The notes under the pieces were generated by a model. It did not search any database and had not been told where the DNA came from. It worked only from the letters and a program-made list of their open reading frames with translations. Below, piece by piece: positions 46,527 through 54,882 of a stretch of 54,882 bases of DNA. This DNA is from an uncultured Clostridium sp. (GTDB lineage Bacteria > Bacillota > Clostridia > TANB77 > CAG-508). The translations under genes were made by a program, and so were the position numbers. The stretch's first letter is position 1, and the number at the start of each line of letters is the position of its first letter. Where the stretch lies: the NCBI GenBank assembly GCA_900553365.1, contig USDL01000007.1, positions 1 to 54,882 on the forward strand, read 5' to 3'.

Positions 46527-47528
46527 CTATTTTTTATCTCCTAAATAAAATGGTGTAAATTCTTGTCCTTCTGTAATATACTTTATCAATTTGTATCCAT
46601 CAAGTTTTATTGCCTGTTTATATGTAATTTTTCTATTCAATACGGGATGCTCTATTGTCTGGTTTAGTCTATTTTCGTAGGCATCAATAAATACTTTTTT
46701 GCCTTCATCATTTAATAGTGAATAATTTACATCTGGATTAAAATGCTTCTCTACTTTAATTTTTTTATTATTTACTAATTCAAAAATTGTTTTATATACT
46801 ATTACTGGTTTGAACACTTCGCTCAAGTCCAAACTTAATGAGAATCTTGATTCACTTGGCTCGTGTAAAAATGATATTGATTGTTCAAGGTGAGTTTGGT
46901 AAATTTCCGCAATAGTTTTTGTATATAATAGTGTGTTTCCAAATGATATTAGTGCATTCATTGGATTATCTGGTGGTCTTTTCACTCTTTTATTTATTAT
47001 AAAATCTTCCTCTAAGAAATACTTAAAACCACTGTAAAATAAGCCCCAAGTTTTTCCCTCAATTGCTAATACCTGATTTATGTCATTTGCTTTTTCTAAT
47101 AATCTGTCTACATCATTTTTATAAAAGTCTAAAATCGGCTTTAGTTCAGTCGCTCCATGTCTGTAATAATGATATAATACTTCTCTTATGTTTTTTGCTA
47201 TTCCAGCTACTATTTTTTTAGCTATATGTAATCTATTGTTTTTAAAAGCTTCAGCCTGCTTTACTGTTAATTTTCCACTTATTAAACTTTCTTTAGGGTA
47301 AAAAGTTCCTACATAATTTCCATAGTAGTTAAAAAAGTGCACCAATATACCAGCTTTTGATAATATTTCTAATAATTTTGTTGATATTGTAACCTCATTA
47401 AAACAGTAAAGTTCTTTTATTTTTTCAATTGGCAAATAATAATTCCCATTACTATTTTTATACTTTATACTGAAATCTTCTCTTGTTAAATCTCCTTTAG
47501 AGAAAATATATTTACTTTCTGATTTCAT
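46527..47528 (-). CDS. cas1: CRISPR integrase Cas1 (I-B type)
   Basis: This 333-residue protein has an N-terminal beta domain and a C-terminal helical domain with the metal site: Glu in the VLAIEGKTWG region, His in FLHEPSESRFSLSLDLSEVF and its conserved acidic residues. The ATG at 47528 has AAGGAG upstream; an earlier start at 47552 has none. Cas1 catalyses spacer insertion at the leader end. Confidence 0.93.
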   Translation of the reverse strand: MKSESKYIFSKGDLTREDFSIKYKNSNGNYYLPIEKIKELYCFNEVTISTKLLEILSKAGILVHFFNYYGNYVGTFYPKESLISGKLTVKQAEAFKNNRLHIAKKIVAGIAKNIREVLYHYYRHGATELKPILDFYKNDVDRLLEKANDINQVLAIEGKTWGLFYSGFKYFLEEDFIINKRVKRPPDNPMNALISFGNTLLYTKTIAEIYQTHLEQSISFLHEPSESRFSLSLDLSEVFKPVIVYKTIFELVNNKKIKVEKHFNPDVNYSLLNDEGKKVFIDAYENRLNQTIEHPVLNRKITYKQAIKLDGYKLIKYITEGQEFTPFYLGDKK

Positions 47529-47539
47529 CTTCTCTCTCC

Positions 47540-48031
47540 TTATATATAGCAATATTCATAATATGCACATTTTTCACAGGTTTTTCTATAGATAGCCTTA
47601 GGTGGTTCGGTTTGACTTAAGAGTTTTTCTATATTTTTTAAGCATTCTTCTAATTCTAAAGCTGTTTTATCATCTAATACAATGCTGTTTATTTTTTCCT
47701 TTTTATTCTTTTCTATAACTTTTAGCTTTCCTTCTTTATATACTCCCTTTTCTGCTAAGTTCTTTAAATAAAATAAAACCTGCATTCTTGCCGCATTAAT
47801 ATCTGCATCACTTTTCTTAATTTCTTCAACATATTTTTCCGTGAGCTTGTCTATTGCCATATTATCATATTTTATTTCTGTATTTTTGCCATCTTGTGCC
47901 TTTATTTCGTGCAATACTCTGCCAACTCTAACATCTTCAGAGCAATCTTCCATATTTAGTCTATTTGCAAATAAGTAACACTGTCTTTTACAATGAAAAT
48001 AGTAGTTTATTATTGTTCCATTTATATTCAA
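47540..48031 (-). CDS. cas4: CRISPR-associated exonuclease Cas4
   Basis: This 163-residue RecB-family nuclease has an early Cys (HCKRQCYLFA) and a C-terminal CEKCAYYEYC, the four Cys of the iron-sulfur cluster, with GRVLHEI and KVIEKN in the nuclease core. It trims and selects prespacers. It starts on TTG overlapping the cas3 stop as TTGA. Confidence 0.92.
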   Translation of the reverse strand: MNINGTIINYYFHCKRQCYLFANRLNMEDCSEDVRVGRVLHEIKAQDGKNTEIKYDNMAIDKLTEKYVEEIKKSDADINAARMQVLFYLKNLAEKGVYKEGKLKVIEKNKKEKINSIVLDDKTALELEECLKNIEKLLSQTEPPKAIYRKTCEKCAYYEYCYI

Positions 48032-50436
48032 ATAAATAACTCATCTCCATTCTCTAAATATTTTTTCCTATTGAATCTTCCATTTATCATGTACTTCTCT
48101 CCATTTTCAATATAATACATATTGCCAAATCGTTCACCTTCAATGGTAGTATCTGAGTTCTTACAGATTGTGTATATAAATAAATTTAGCTTTTCCATTA
48201 TGGCAGATAGTTTAATCTTTTTTTCTGCAAAGCCAAGTGTATCATCCGTACAAATTGTTTTAAATTCATTCCATACATTGCTTCCTTTAATTTCCCCGTT
48301 AGTGAGTTTTATTGTATAATTTAGAACTAATTGTATATTATTAGTTTTAATTAGTTTTAATTTATTCCTAACCTCTCTAAAATTAAGCATTTTACAATCA
48401 TTATAGAAGTTTTGAATGTTTCCATTATCATATTTTTGAGACTTTTTTTCTATTTTGTCCATTATTAATTTATAATATTGTTTAAAATTCTTATTAATTA
48501 ATAATTCTTTTACTTGATCATTTTTCAAATTATACTCTAATCTATTATCACCTTTATAAACCATTTTTGAATCATCCAAATCAAAAAAATATGCCTCACA
48601 CTCTTTCTTTTTTGCCGATCTATTTATTCTTCCTATAAACTGTTCTTCGCTGTCTAGTATTGAAATATCTTTGTACCCTATATCCATGTCTATATCTACA
48701 CCCGCTTCTATTGTCTGTGTAGCTATTAATATCATTTCATTTTTTTGTTTTGTAAGTTCTATTACTCTTTTTCTGTTTATTATATTGTCATCTCCGGTAA
48801 GTTCATAAACGTTATCTGTTATTTCAGCAATTCTTAAATATAATTCATCTGCCGTCTTTTTGGTTATACATTCCACTAACACCTTTTTCCCTTTATTTTT
48901 CAGTACTTCATTTATTAATTCTTCTATACTAATTTTTTTATTTAATAAATCAAAATTTAGTTTTACTCTATCTTTAAATATTGGATTTTCATAGTATTTA
49001 TTGGTGTTTTGTACTAGTGAACAAAAACTTGCAACATCTTCATTCAACAAATAGTCTAATCTCGGTAAAGTTGCTGACATTATTATAAATTTTATATTTA
49101 ACAGTTTTGAATATTTACTAAACATATATATAATTTCTTTCCATATTTCATTAGAATATGTTTGTATTTCATCAATTACTATTACACTGCCAATTAAGCT
49201 ATATAGCCCATAGTTTGCTTCTTTTCCTGTGCCAAATAATGTGTCAAATAAATTTACATGTGATGTTATGGTAATTGGATATTGTTTAAAAGCAACTTTT
49301 AAGTATTCCGCTTCATAATCTATTTGTTCGGATTTCTCCGTTATAATTGCTGTTGTAGAATTATCTACTATATAGTCTCTGCCATTAATAAAATACTCAT
49401 CAAATACAGAAGCTGTTTGTTCTATTATATTATTAAATGGGAAAATATAGTTAATGGCTTTTATGTTATCACTTTTTTGATATATATGCTTTGCTAAGTT
49501 AATTGCCATATTGGTCTTTCCGGCTCCTGTAGGTGCTTCAATGTAAAAAATATCATTATTAAGATTTTCCAATAAATTCTTTTCTGTTTCTAAAAATATA
49601 TCACTTCTTAATTTATTAATGCCTTCTATTTCTTCTTTTCCTTTTTCATATTTTCTAATATGTTTCATTAATTCTGATTCTTCATATTTATCAAATAATT
49701 TTGAATTTTTGCAATCTTCTATGTTTATTTCGTGCCCTGTCATATATTCATAAGTTGCATAAAAATCTGCGGTTATTAGTACACTATATAGCAGTTTACA
49801 AAGAATGTATAAACTAATTGCATCTGGCATCATTTCTTTTGTTGCATCTCCTATTCTGTCTAGCTGTTTTTCATAAAGTATATCTTGTCCTTTAAAACAA
49901 TTTGGTATATTCTTGTTTTGAATTGCTTTTTCAAAATGCATTAAATCTTCTAGATCGCTGTGGTGTCTTGATATTACATAGCCAAAATAGTATGCAACAT
50001 ATCTTATTATAAATCTCTCTTTTTTTGGTAATATATTTTTCTCTTCATATTTTTGAATTTCATTCATTTCTGAATCTATATAAATTCTTGCTGATAAAGC
50101 TGCATGAGTATCATCAATAACTTCTGTTTTAATCTTCAAATCATTATCCATTTTGTTTTTTTGAAATAATGGATTGATTTTACCAATATCATGATAATAT
50201 ATTGCTTCTTCAAACATATTATAAATAAACTCAGTTAGCTTGTCTTCCACTGAAAAAGTTTCTTTAATTATGCTTTTAGTTATTGTTTCTAGATTCTTTG
50301 TTTTTTTCATTTTTTCATAGTATCTATATGTTAGTTTTAAATGGTCAGACAGCAATTCCTTGCTATTGCTGTCTGTTCTGTGTGCATAATATGTGTGTTC
50401 AGAGTTTAATAATTTTTGCATTTTTTGATTATTCAT
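48028..50436 (-). CDS. cas3: CRISPR helicase-nuclease Cas3
   Basis: This 802-residue protein has an N-terminal HD nuclease (HRTDSNSKELLSDHL, YYHDIGKINPLF, DTHAALSARIY) and an SF2 helicase (Walker A EAPTGAGKTNMA, VIDEIQTY, SATLPRLD, ATQTIEAGVDIDMDIG, EQFIGRINRSA). It is recruited by Cascade to degrade target DNA. The ATG at 50436 has AAGGAGAAG upstream. Both nuclease and helicase motifs look intact. Confidence 0.95.
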   Translation of the reverse strand: MNNQKMQKLLNSEHTYYAHRTDSNSKELLSDHLKLTYRYYEKMKKTKNLETITKSIIKETFSVEDKLTEFIYNMFEEAIYYHDIGKINPLFQKNKMDNDLKIKTEVIDDTHAALSARIYIDSEMNEIQKYEEKNILPKKERFIIRYVAYYFGYVISRHHSDLEDLMHFEKAIQNKNIPNCFKGQDILYEKQLDRIGDATKEMMPDAISLYILCKLLYSVLITADFYATYEYMTGHEINIEDCKNSKLFDKYEESELMKHIRKYEKGKEEIEGINKLRSDIFLETEKNLLENLNNDIFYIEAPTGAGKTNMAINLAKHIYQKSDNIKAINYIFPFNNIIEQTASVFDEYFINGRDYIVDNSTTAIITEKSEQIDYEAEYLKVAFKQYPITITSHVNLFDTLFGTGKEANYGLYSLIGSVIVIDEIQTYSNEIWKEIIYMFSKYSKLLNIKFIIMSATLPRLDYLLNEDVASFCSLVQNTNKYYENPIFKDRVKLNFDLLNKKISIEELINEVLKNKGKKVLVECITKKTADELYLRIAEITDNVYELTGDDNIINRKRVIELTKQKNEMILIATQTIEAGVDIDMDIGYKDISILDSEEQFIGRINRSAKKKECEAYFFDLDDSKMVYKGDNRLEYNLKNDQVKELLINKNFKQYYKLIMDKIEKKSQKYDNGNIQNFYNDCKMLNFREVRNKLKLIKTNNIQLVLNYTIKLTNGEIKGSNVWNEFKTICTDDTLGFAEKKIKLSAIMEKLNLFIYTICKNSDTTIEGERFGNMYYIENGEKYMINGRFNRKKYLENGDELFI

Positions 50437-50446
50437 TTTCTTCTCC

Positions 50447-51217
50447 TTAGAAAAAATATAATACTTTATCTTTATCTTTAAATATGCTTCTGTTATCAAA
50501 TTTCATCTCTTTGTTTGTAAAAATAAATTGTTCAAAATTGCAATATCCTATTTTTGCATTTAGTTTAGTTGGTAAAATTTCTCTATATTCATATTTCTTG
50601 TCGTAAGAATTTTCAAACCCAAGTATATCATCTATCTCCCCAGATATGCTTTTTATTGCCTTATTACTAATTATAGAATTTACATTATTTTCATTGACAT
50701 TTTCTTGTAGATCAATTGTTTCTATGTTTTTAATTTCTGCAAAATGATCATTTTTACCAATATAAGGGATATATTCACATTTTCTATCTTCTAGGTATTC
50801 TTTTATTTTTTTCCATTCTGCCATTTCGTTTTTTAGTACATATATCTGCCATTTCGGATTTTCTAGCCATTGTTCTTTTACTACAAGATTATTGCCTTGT
50901 TCATCTGAAGCATATCCTACTGAGTTGTTAAAAGTTTGTATTTTTTTTCTAATATAAGTTTCAGTAAAACTTGGAACAATTGAAATTTTAAGGTTGCATA
51001 ATTTTGTATAAAACTCTGGTAATTCATTTTCCACATTTTTTCCTAAGTATTTTTGTAAAGCTGTATAGTTATAGCCATTTAGGCCTATTATAGCCCCTAG
51101 TATTCCTAGCAACATTATTTTATGTGGATAATTATATGTATAATATGTTTCATTACTGTCTGGCTTTTTTATTATTCCCATATTAGAACTCAATTCAAAT
51201 TTTATTGCTTGTACCAT
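50447..51217 (-). CDS. cas5: Cascade subunit Cas5 (I-B)
   Basis: This 256-residue RAMP protein starts VQAIKFELSSNMGIIKKPDS and includes YTYNYPHKIMLLGILGAIIG, typical of Cas5 of type I-B. It caps the 5' handle of the crRNA. It lies in the operon between cas7 and cas3. Confidence 0.9.
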   Translation of the reverse strand: MVQAIKFELSSNMGIIKKPDSNETYYTYNYPHKIMLLGILGAIIGLNGYNYTALQKYLGKNVENELPEFYTKLCNLKISIVPSFTETYIRKKIQTFNNSVGYASDEQGNNLVVKEQWLENPKWQIYVLKNEMAEWKKIKEYLEDRKCEYIPYIGKNDHFAEIKNIETIDLQENVNENNVNSIISNKAIKSISGEIDDILGFENSYDKKYEYREILPTKLNAKIGYCNFEQFIFTNKEMKFDNRSIFKDKDKVLYFF

Positions 51218-51231
51218 TTTTTTTCTCCCTT

Positions 51232-52152
51232 CTATAGTAGACTTTTTACTTCACAATTATTTAATTCTCCTTTTAGTTCTGTTGTATATGGATTATAATA
51301 TATTTCTATTCTGTCTATTTTATCTTTTATTTGGTCTTCATTTAATATTTCGGCTAGTTTTTCTATATTTATTGTGTCCTTTTCATTGCCTTTTTCAAAT
51401 TCAATATATTGATCTAAATTTGCTAAATATAGTTTGCTGTTTTCTTTGCATTCTACAAATAATGCAAATTCATTCTCACATCCAGCTTTGCTGTTTGTGT
51501 TGTATGCTGTAGCTGCAACTAAACAAGCTTCTTTAAATTTCTGATAATCTTCTTCATTATAACCTTCTAAGTTTTCAATTTCATTAGTATATATATTATA
51601 ATTCTCTGGGTTAATTGAAAATGGATAGAAATAGTGGGCTTCATTTGATACAATTTTTTTACCTATTGATGTATTTTTGGCATCCTTCTTTTTCGCATTT
51701 GTAAATGGTGACAATATATCCATTACTTCTGGATAACTTTCATTGTATTTATTTAATCCTTGTCCAATTTGTACTGCTCCTGTAATACTCACACTATTAT
51801 TTTCTTCAACAGCAAATGTTGCCCCAAAATTTTTAACATCTATTGCTGAAAATAAATTTCTCAATAGTTCTGTTTTGTTTTTTTTATTTTCAATTTCTTT
51901 TCCAAATAATTGCTTATATCTCTCTTTTGGTGTTCTTGCTATTAACTCGGATTTTTCATTTTTATATGATTTAACATATAACACCTTTTCTCCATTTGCT
52001 TCCCACATTTTTCTTATTGGATATTTGAATGCTTTATCACTTCCATACACATCTCCATTTGATGTAGTTCTTGGTCTCCCTGTAAAATCTGCATTCCAAT
52101 TCGCTAATCTACTTTTTATTCCAACTACTCCATAAACTCTTTTATTCATCAT
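51232..52152 (-). CDS. cas7: Cascade backbone subunit Cas7 (Csh2-type)
   Basis: This 306-residue protein starts NKRVYGVVGIKSRLANWNAD, followed by FTGRPRTTSNGDVYGSD, the usual start of Csh2/Cas7 proteins. It coats the crRNA spacer. It overlaps the cas8b gene by 11 bases. Confidence 0.93.
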   Translation of the reverse strand: MMNKRVYGVVGIKSRLANWNADFTGRPRTTSNGDVYGSDKAFKYPIRKMWEANGEKVLYVKSYKNEKSELIARTPKERYKQLFGKEIENKKNKTELLRNLFSAIDVKNFGATFAVEENNSVSITGAVQIGQGLNKYNESYPEVMDILSPFTNAKKKDAKNTSIGKKIVSNEAHYFYPFSINPENYNIYTNEIENLEGYNEEDYQKFKEACLVAATAYNTNSKAGCENEFALFVECKENSKLYLANLDQYIEFEKGNEKDTINIEKLAEILNEDQIKDKIDRIEIYYNPYTTELKGELNNCEVKSLL

Positions 52153-53851
52153 CTTTTATACCTCCATTATAAAATAAATTATTTGATAACATTCCTGCCA
52201 GTATGACATTTTTGTTTTTTCTAACTTCATTTTCTGGTTCTTGTATTAAAATTTGTGAAAACACATTATTAAATTTTTTATTTTTTAAATAAATATTATA
52301 ATTATATTTTTCATATAAATCTCTAAGTTCTTTTTTAAGTATAGTTATATTTGCAGCTTCTATAAATGGTTCTGTTACATCTTGTGTAAGCTTTGAGGCA
52401 TCACTTTGTAAAAATAGATAATATGCAACTTGTCCAGTTAAAAAGTAATATTCCTCATCCGTTTCAATATTTTTTTCCTCTAAAACAATGGTTTTACATT
52501 TTTCTTGAATATTATTAAATTTCATTTCTTCACTCTCTCCTTCTTCATTAAAATAATTTTTATACGCTATCCACAAATTCATTGCTTTTTTAGAATTATT
52601 AGTATTTCCAAAATTCAAATCAACTACTAATGTTTTTTTTACTATTTCTGATGCTATATTATCTAAATTTTGTAGAAAAACATTTCTTTCTTCTCTTTGA
52701 AATAAATAAAAAAATGTTTGTGAATATTTTTGCATCAATTCTTGTTTCCAATTTGCTTTTGGTTGGTTGTTTAAATACCAAGTTTTATTGGTGTATTCCT
52801 CTAATTCATTAATATTTGATATTACATAATCATTATCTTTATGTCTCATGTAATCCCTGCAAGTAAATGGTCTTATTTCAGTATTAAATTTGCTTTTATA
52901 ATCAAAATCTTCTATTTTAGCAACTTTATTATTTACATTTACTTTTAAAATAAACAAGTCTTTATTTGATATATTTTGTTCATTTTTTGGAATTCCCTTA
53001 AAATTCCAATCAACAGGTAGTTTTAATACACTTTCATTTCTGCTATTGTTACACAGCCAAATGTAAATCTTACTCATTATTTCTATATCATCAATTGATA
53101 TACGTGAACCAACTTTGAACGGGGTAGTCCTTAATTCTAAGAATGGTTTATGGGAATTACACCCAAAATTATAATTGTTGGCGCCAAATATATTATTATC
53201 ATATTCCACATTATAATCATTATTATTGAATAATCTGGCTCTATTATATATATTTCCAACTCTTTCATATTCATTATTACTTTGATCAATAAAAATCTTT
53301 ACCCAATTTGATTTCTTGGCTTTGTCTTCTTCAGTAAATACTTTGCTTATTTGTCGAAAAAGCTTTATCATTTTTTCTTTATAAACATTAATTTCTTCAT
53401 CAGAATATCTTTCTTGAATTAGATTCTTTTCCTTTTCATTATTTCCTAAGTTTTTAAGTGCTTCATAATATTTTTTAATTACTTCTTCAAAAAGATCATT
53501 TGGCATTGCTTTGTCTTCTAAATTGTTTGTAAAGCCTGCACAATTATCGTTTCTGAAGAACAAAGTATAAATATTATTACTGTATATTTTCTTCTTTGTC
53601 TTATAATTTGTTACTTTACATTCTGTATTTAATACCTTATTTGAAATAAAACATTTACTAAAGAACTCTTTTTCCTTCAAATATTCATACAATTCGGAAT
53701 TATCTGGTTCACCTTTTTCAACAACAAGTTTTTCAATTGTGTCATCTTCCTTTGCTAGGAAATATACACCATTTTCCATTTTATATGTATCTAATACTAC
53801 TTTATTATCTTTAAAATAGTTTTTAAAAGTGTATAATAAATCATAAGTCAT
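52142..53851 (-). CDS. cas8b: Cascade large subunit Cas8b (Csh1-type)
   Basis: This 569-residue protein lies in the large-subunit position between cas6 and cas7. It starts TYDLLYTFKNYFKD and contains FRNDNCAGFTNNLEDKAMPN, and CNSHKPFLELRTTPFKVGSR in the middle. Length and context fit Cas8b of the Csh1 group, which recognises the PAM. Large subunits diverge fast, so the assignment relies partly on order. Confidence 0.88.
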   Translation of the reverse strand: MTYDLLYTFKNYFKDNKVVLDTYKMENGVYFLAKEDDTIEKLVVEKGEPDNSELYEYLKEKEFFSKCFISNKVLNTECKVTNYKTKKKIYSNNIYTLFFRNDNCAGFTNNLEDKAMPNDLFEEVIKKYYEALKNLGNNEKEKNLIQERYSDEEINVYKEKMIKLFRQISKVFTEEDKAKKSNWVKIFIDQSNNEYERVGNIYNRARLFNNNDYNVEYDNNIFGANNYNFGCNSHKPFLELRTTPFKVGSRISIDDIEIMSKIYIWLCNNSRNESVLKLPVDWNFKGIPKNEQNISNKDLFILKVNVNNKVAKIEDFDYKSKFNTEIRPFTCRDYMRHKDNDYVISNINELEEYTNKTWYLNNQPKANWKQELMQKYSQTFFYLFQREERNVFLQNLDNIASEIVKKTLVVDLNFGNTNNSKKAMNLWIAYKNYFNEEGESEEMKFNNIQEKCKTIVLEEKNIETDEEYYFLTGQVAYYLFLQSDASKLTQDVTEPFIEAANITILKKELRDLYEKYNYNIYLKNKKFNNVFSQILIQEPENEVRKNKNVILAGMLSNNLFYNGGIKDDE

Positions 53852-53868
53852 TTTCTCACCTCCATTTG

Positions 53869-54546
53869 TTATATTGCTCTACAAAAGCCAAATCCTAAAG
53901 CATTTTTTTCTAAAAGTCCTATAGATAAAGCTAAGTATGCCAAGTTTTGTGAAATAGGGTCTTCTTTTACTTCAATTTCAAACTTATTGCCTAGTAGATT
54001 AATGTTTTTATATGGTATTTTTATTGGTTTTAAATTTGTTTGTTTTACATTTTTTATAAAATCTTCTTTAATGTCTGTATCAAAAATATTGTTATACTTT
54101 TTTTGAATATTGTCTAACATTCTCTTTTTCACAAATTCCATATCATCACTTATTTTATAACTTCCTGTTTCTGTTGTTATTATTGATGGGGTAAGAGTAA
54201 TTAGTTTTGTTATTTTTCTTTGTGTATTAGTTTGTATATTGGTCATAATAATTTTAAAATCTGAATCAACTTTTTCAATTTTTTGTTTTATTTTCATTGC
54301 CATTTTCAAGTCTATAAATCTTATGTCAAATGTATACAGTTTGTCTGTTTTGTAAACTCCATCTTTTTCAACTGGATATAAATTGCAAAAAACATAGTTT
54401 TTGTATTCATTTTTTTCGTGTAATTCCTTTAAATCATCATATTGAAACATTACTTTTGCTATTAATTTTGATACTTTTTCATAAGCTGAATTACTATTTA
54501 TTTCTGTTTTTGGCATAACTATTAATTTCAAATTATAATACTGCAT
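53869..54546 (-). CDS. cas6: crRNA-processing endonuclease Cas6
   Basis: This 225-residue RAMP protein has a C-terminal glycine-rich loop NALGFGFCRAI, typical of Cas6. It cuts the repeat to leave an 8-base handle. It is the first gene of the operon, with AAGGAGGTG before the ATG. Confidence 0.92.
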   Translation of the reverse strand: MQYYNLKLIVMPKTEINSNSAYEKVSKLIAKVMFQYDDLKELHEKNEYKNYVFCNLYPVEKDGVYKTDKLYTFDIRFIDLKMAMKIKQKIEKVDSDFKIIMTNIQTNTQRKITKLITLTPSIITTETGSYKISDDMEFVKKRMLDNIQKKYNNIFDTDIKEDFIKNVKQTNLKPIKIPYKNINLLGNKFEIEVKEDPISQNLAYLALSIGLLEKNALGFGFCRAI

Positions 54547-54581
54547 TTTTTCACCTCCTTCATCTCATATTTTTTAAAACA

Positions 54582-54610
54582 TTTATAGTATAACATACAC
54601 TGATATGCAA
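54582..54610 (-). promoter_or_regulatory. proximal promoter of the cas operon
   Basis: On the minus strand, TTGCAT (54610-54605) and TATAAA (54587-54582) are 17 bases apart, about 35 bases upstream of the cas6 ATG. Confidence 0.55.
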
Positions 54611-54660
54611 AAAATGTCGAAATGTGTAGAATAAGAAAATTTTTTTAATTTTTTTGTTTT

Positions 54661-54689
54661 ATTATATTTGTTTTTTACTTATATGTCAA
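54661..54689 (-). promoter_or_regulatory. distal, fully consensus promoter of the cas operon
   Basis: On the minus strand, TTGACA (54689-54684) and TATAAT (54666-54661) are 17 bases apart, a perfect sigma-A promoter pointing into cas6. A run of T follows. Confidence 0.8.
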
Positions 54690-54787
54690 CATTAACCTAT
54701 CTACCTCACCCCTTCTATCTTTATCCTCCTTAATTTTCTAAACCCATAACTCATCACATCTCTATTATATTTCCTCATAAAAAAACA

Positions 54788-54822
54788 CCTTTTACAATAA
54801 TATGCTTTATTATTGTAAAAGG
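54788..54822 (-). terminator. terminator of the next minus-strand gene
   Basis: A 15-bp perfect stem CCTTTTACAATAATA/TATTATTGTAAAAGG has a 5-base loop. It lies 7 bases past the partial gene at the window end and isolates it from the cas operon. Confidence 0.85.
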
Positions 54823-54829
54823 CTTTGTT

Positions 54830-54882
54830 TTATTTATATTTCTTTATCTCAACTATTCTTTTTCCTTTTTTATTTTCTCCTA
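54830..54882 (-). CDS. C-terminal end of an unidentified gene, cut by window edge
   Basis: An open frame enters from beyond the window and ends GENKKGKRIVEIKKYK before a TAA, directly followed by a strong terminator. Too little is visible to name it. Confidence 0.45.
   Translation of the reverse strand, partial: GENKKGKRIVEIKKYK

Overview
The window comes from an AT-rich, endospore-forming member of the Bacillota, most likely a clostridium-like gut bacterium. The evidence is a sigma-H gene, a small acid-soluble spore protein, a sleB-ypeB cortex-lysis pair, consensus sigma-A promoters with strong GGAGG ribosome binding sites, a Gram-positive SRP RNA, and a gene set for exporting a teichoic-acid-like wall glycan.

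Layout. 1-1884: end of a tRNA-Lys, an HD-domain hydrolase and a DUF1858 protein. 1885-5353: a short type IV secretion block (small membrane protein, VirD4-like ATPase, pilin-like protein, TrbL/VirB6-like channel, PrgI) with no VirB4. 5419-8021: a TagO/WecA-type initiating transferase and an O-antigen-ligase-like protein. 8037-28658: one 15-gene minus-strand operon. Its promoter is upstream of a Wzm/Wzt-type ABC exporter, followed by multi-domain glycosyltransferases, UDP-6-deoxy-L-HexNAc enzymes, TagA and MnaA linkage enzymes, a phosphoglycerol transferase and a lipid-linked GT2. 28789-30908: spore genes. 31014-36197: a UgtP-like glycosyltransferase, recR-ybaB-dnaX, SRP RNA, tadA and tRNA-Arg(CCU). 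36406-40913: a giant DUF11 surface protein. 40946-41602: sigH. 42029-42852: small genes. 42851-46097: a CRISPR array of 50 repeats and 49 spacers. 46235-54546: a complete type I-B cas operon. The last bases hold the end of another minus-strand gene.

The most unusual signal is translational. Five otherwise intact genes (trbL-like, O-antigen-ligase-like, mnaA, ypeB and the DUF11 surface protein, which has two sites) are each broken by exactly one extra base. At all six breaks the upstream reading frame has just reached a CGG codon followed by A, and skipping one base restores the conserved protein. In a by-eye scan of about 16,000 codons I found only one other in-frame CGG, in the HD-domain gene, where it is followed by T. 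CGG therefore looks like a codon that is not normally read, and CGG-A looks like a recurrent +1 frameshift or four-base decoding signal. The window also encodes TadA (whose inosine modification lets tRNA-Arg(ACG) read CGU, CGC and CGA but not CGG) and a tRNA-Arg for AGG. This fits loss of a CGG decoder, although the genome-wide tRNA set is not visible here.

Other points of interest are a PrgI gene that appears to start on ATA, overlapping the preceding stop codon; a fused FrhB/pyruvyl-transferase; two CRISPR spacers whose sequences overlap by 11 bases, so that a common target can be reconstructed with a plausible TCA PAM; and a ParB-like pseudogene ending at the degenerate end of the array.
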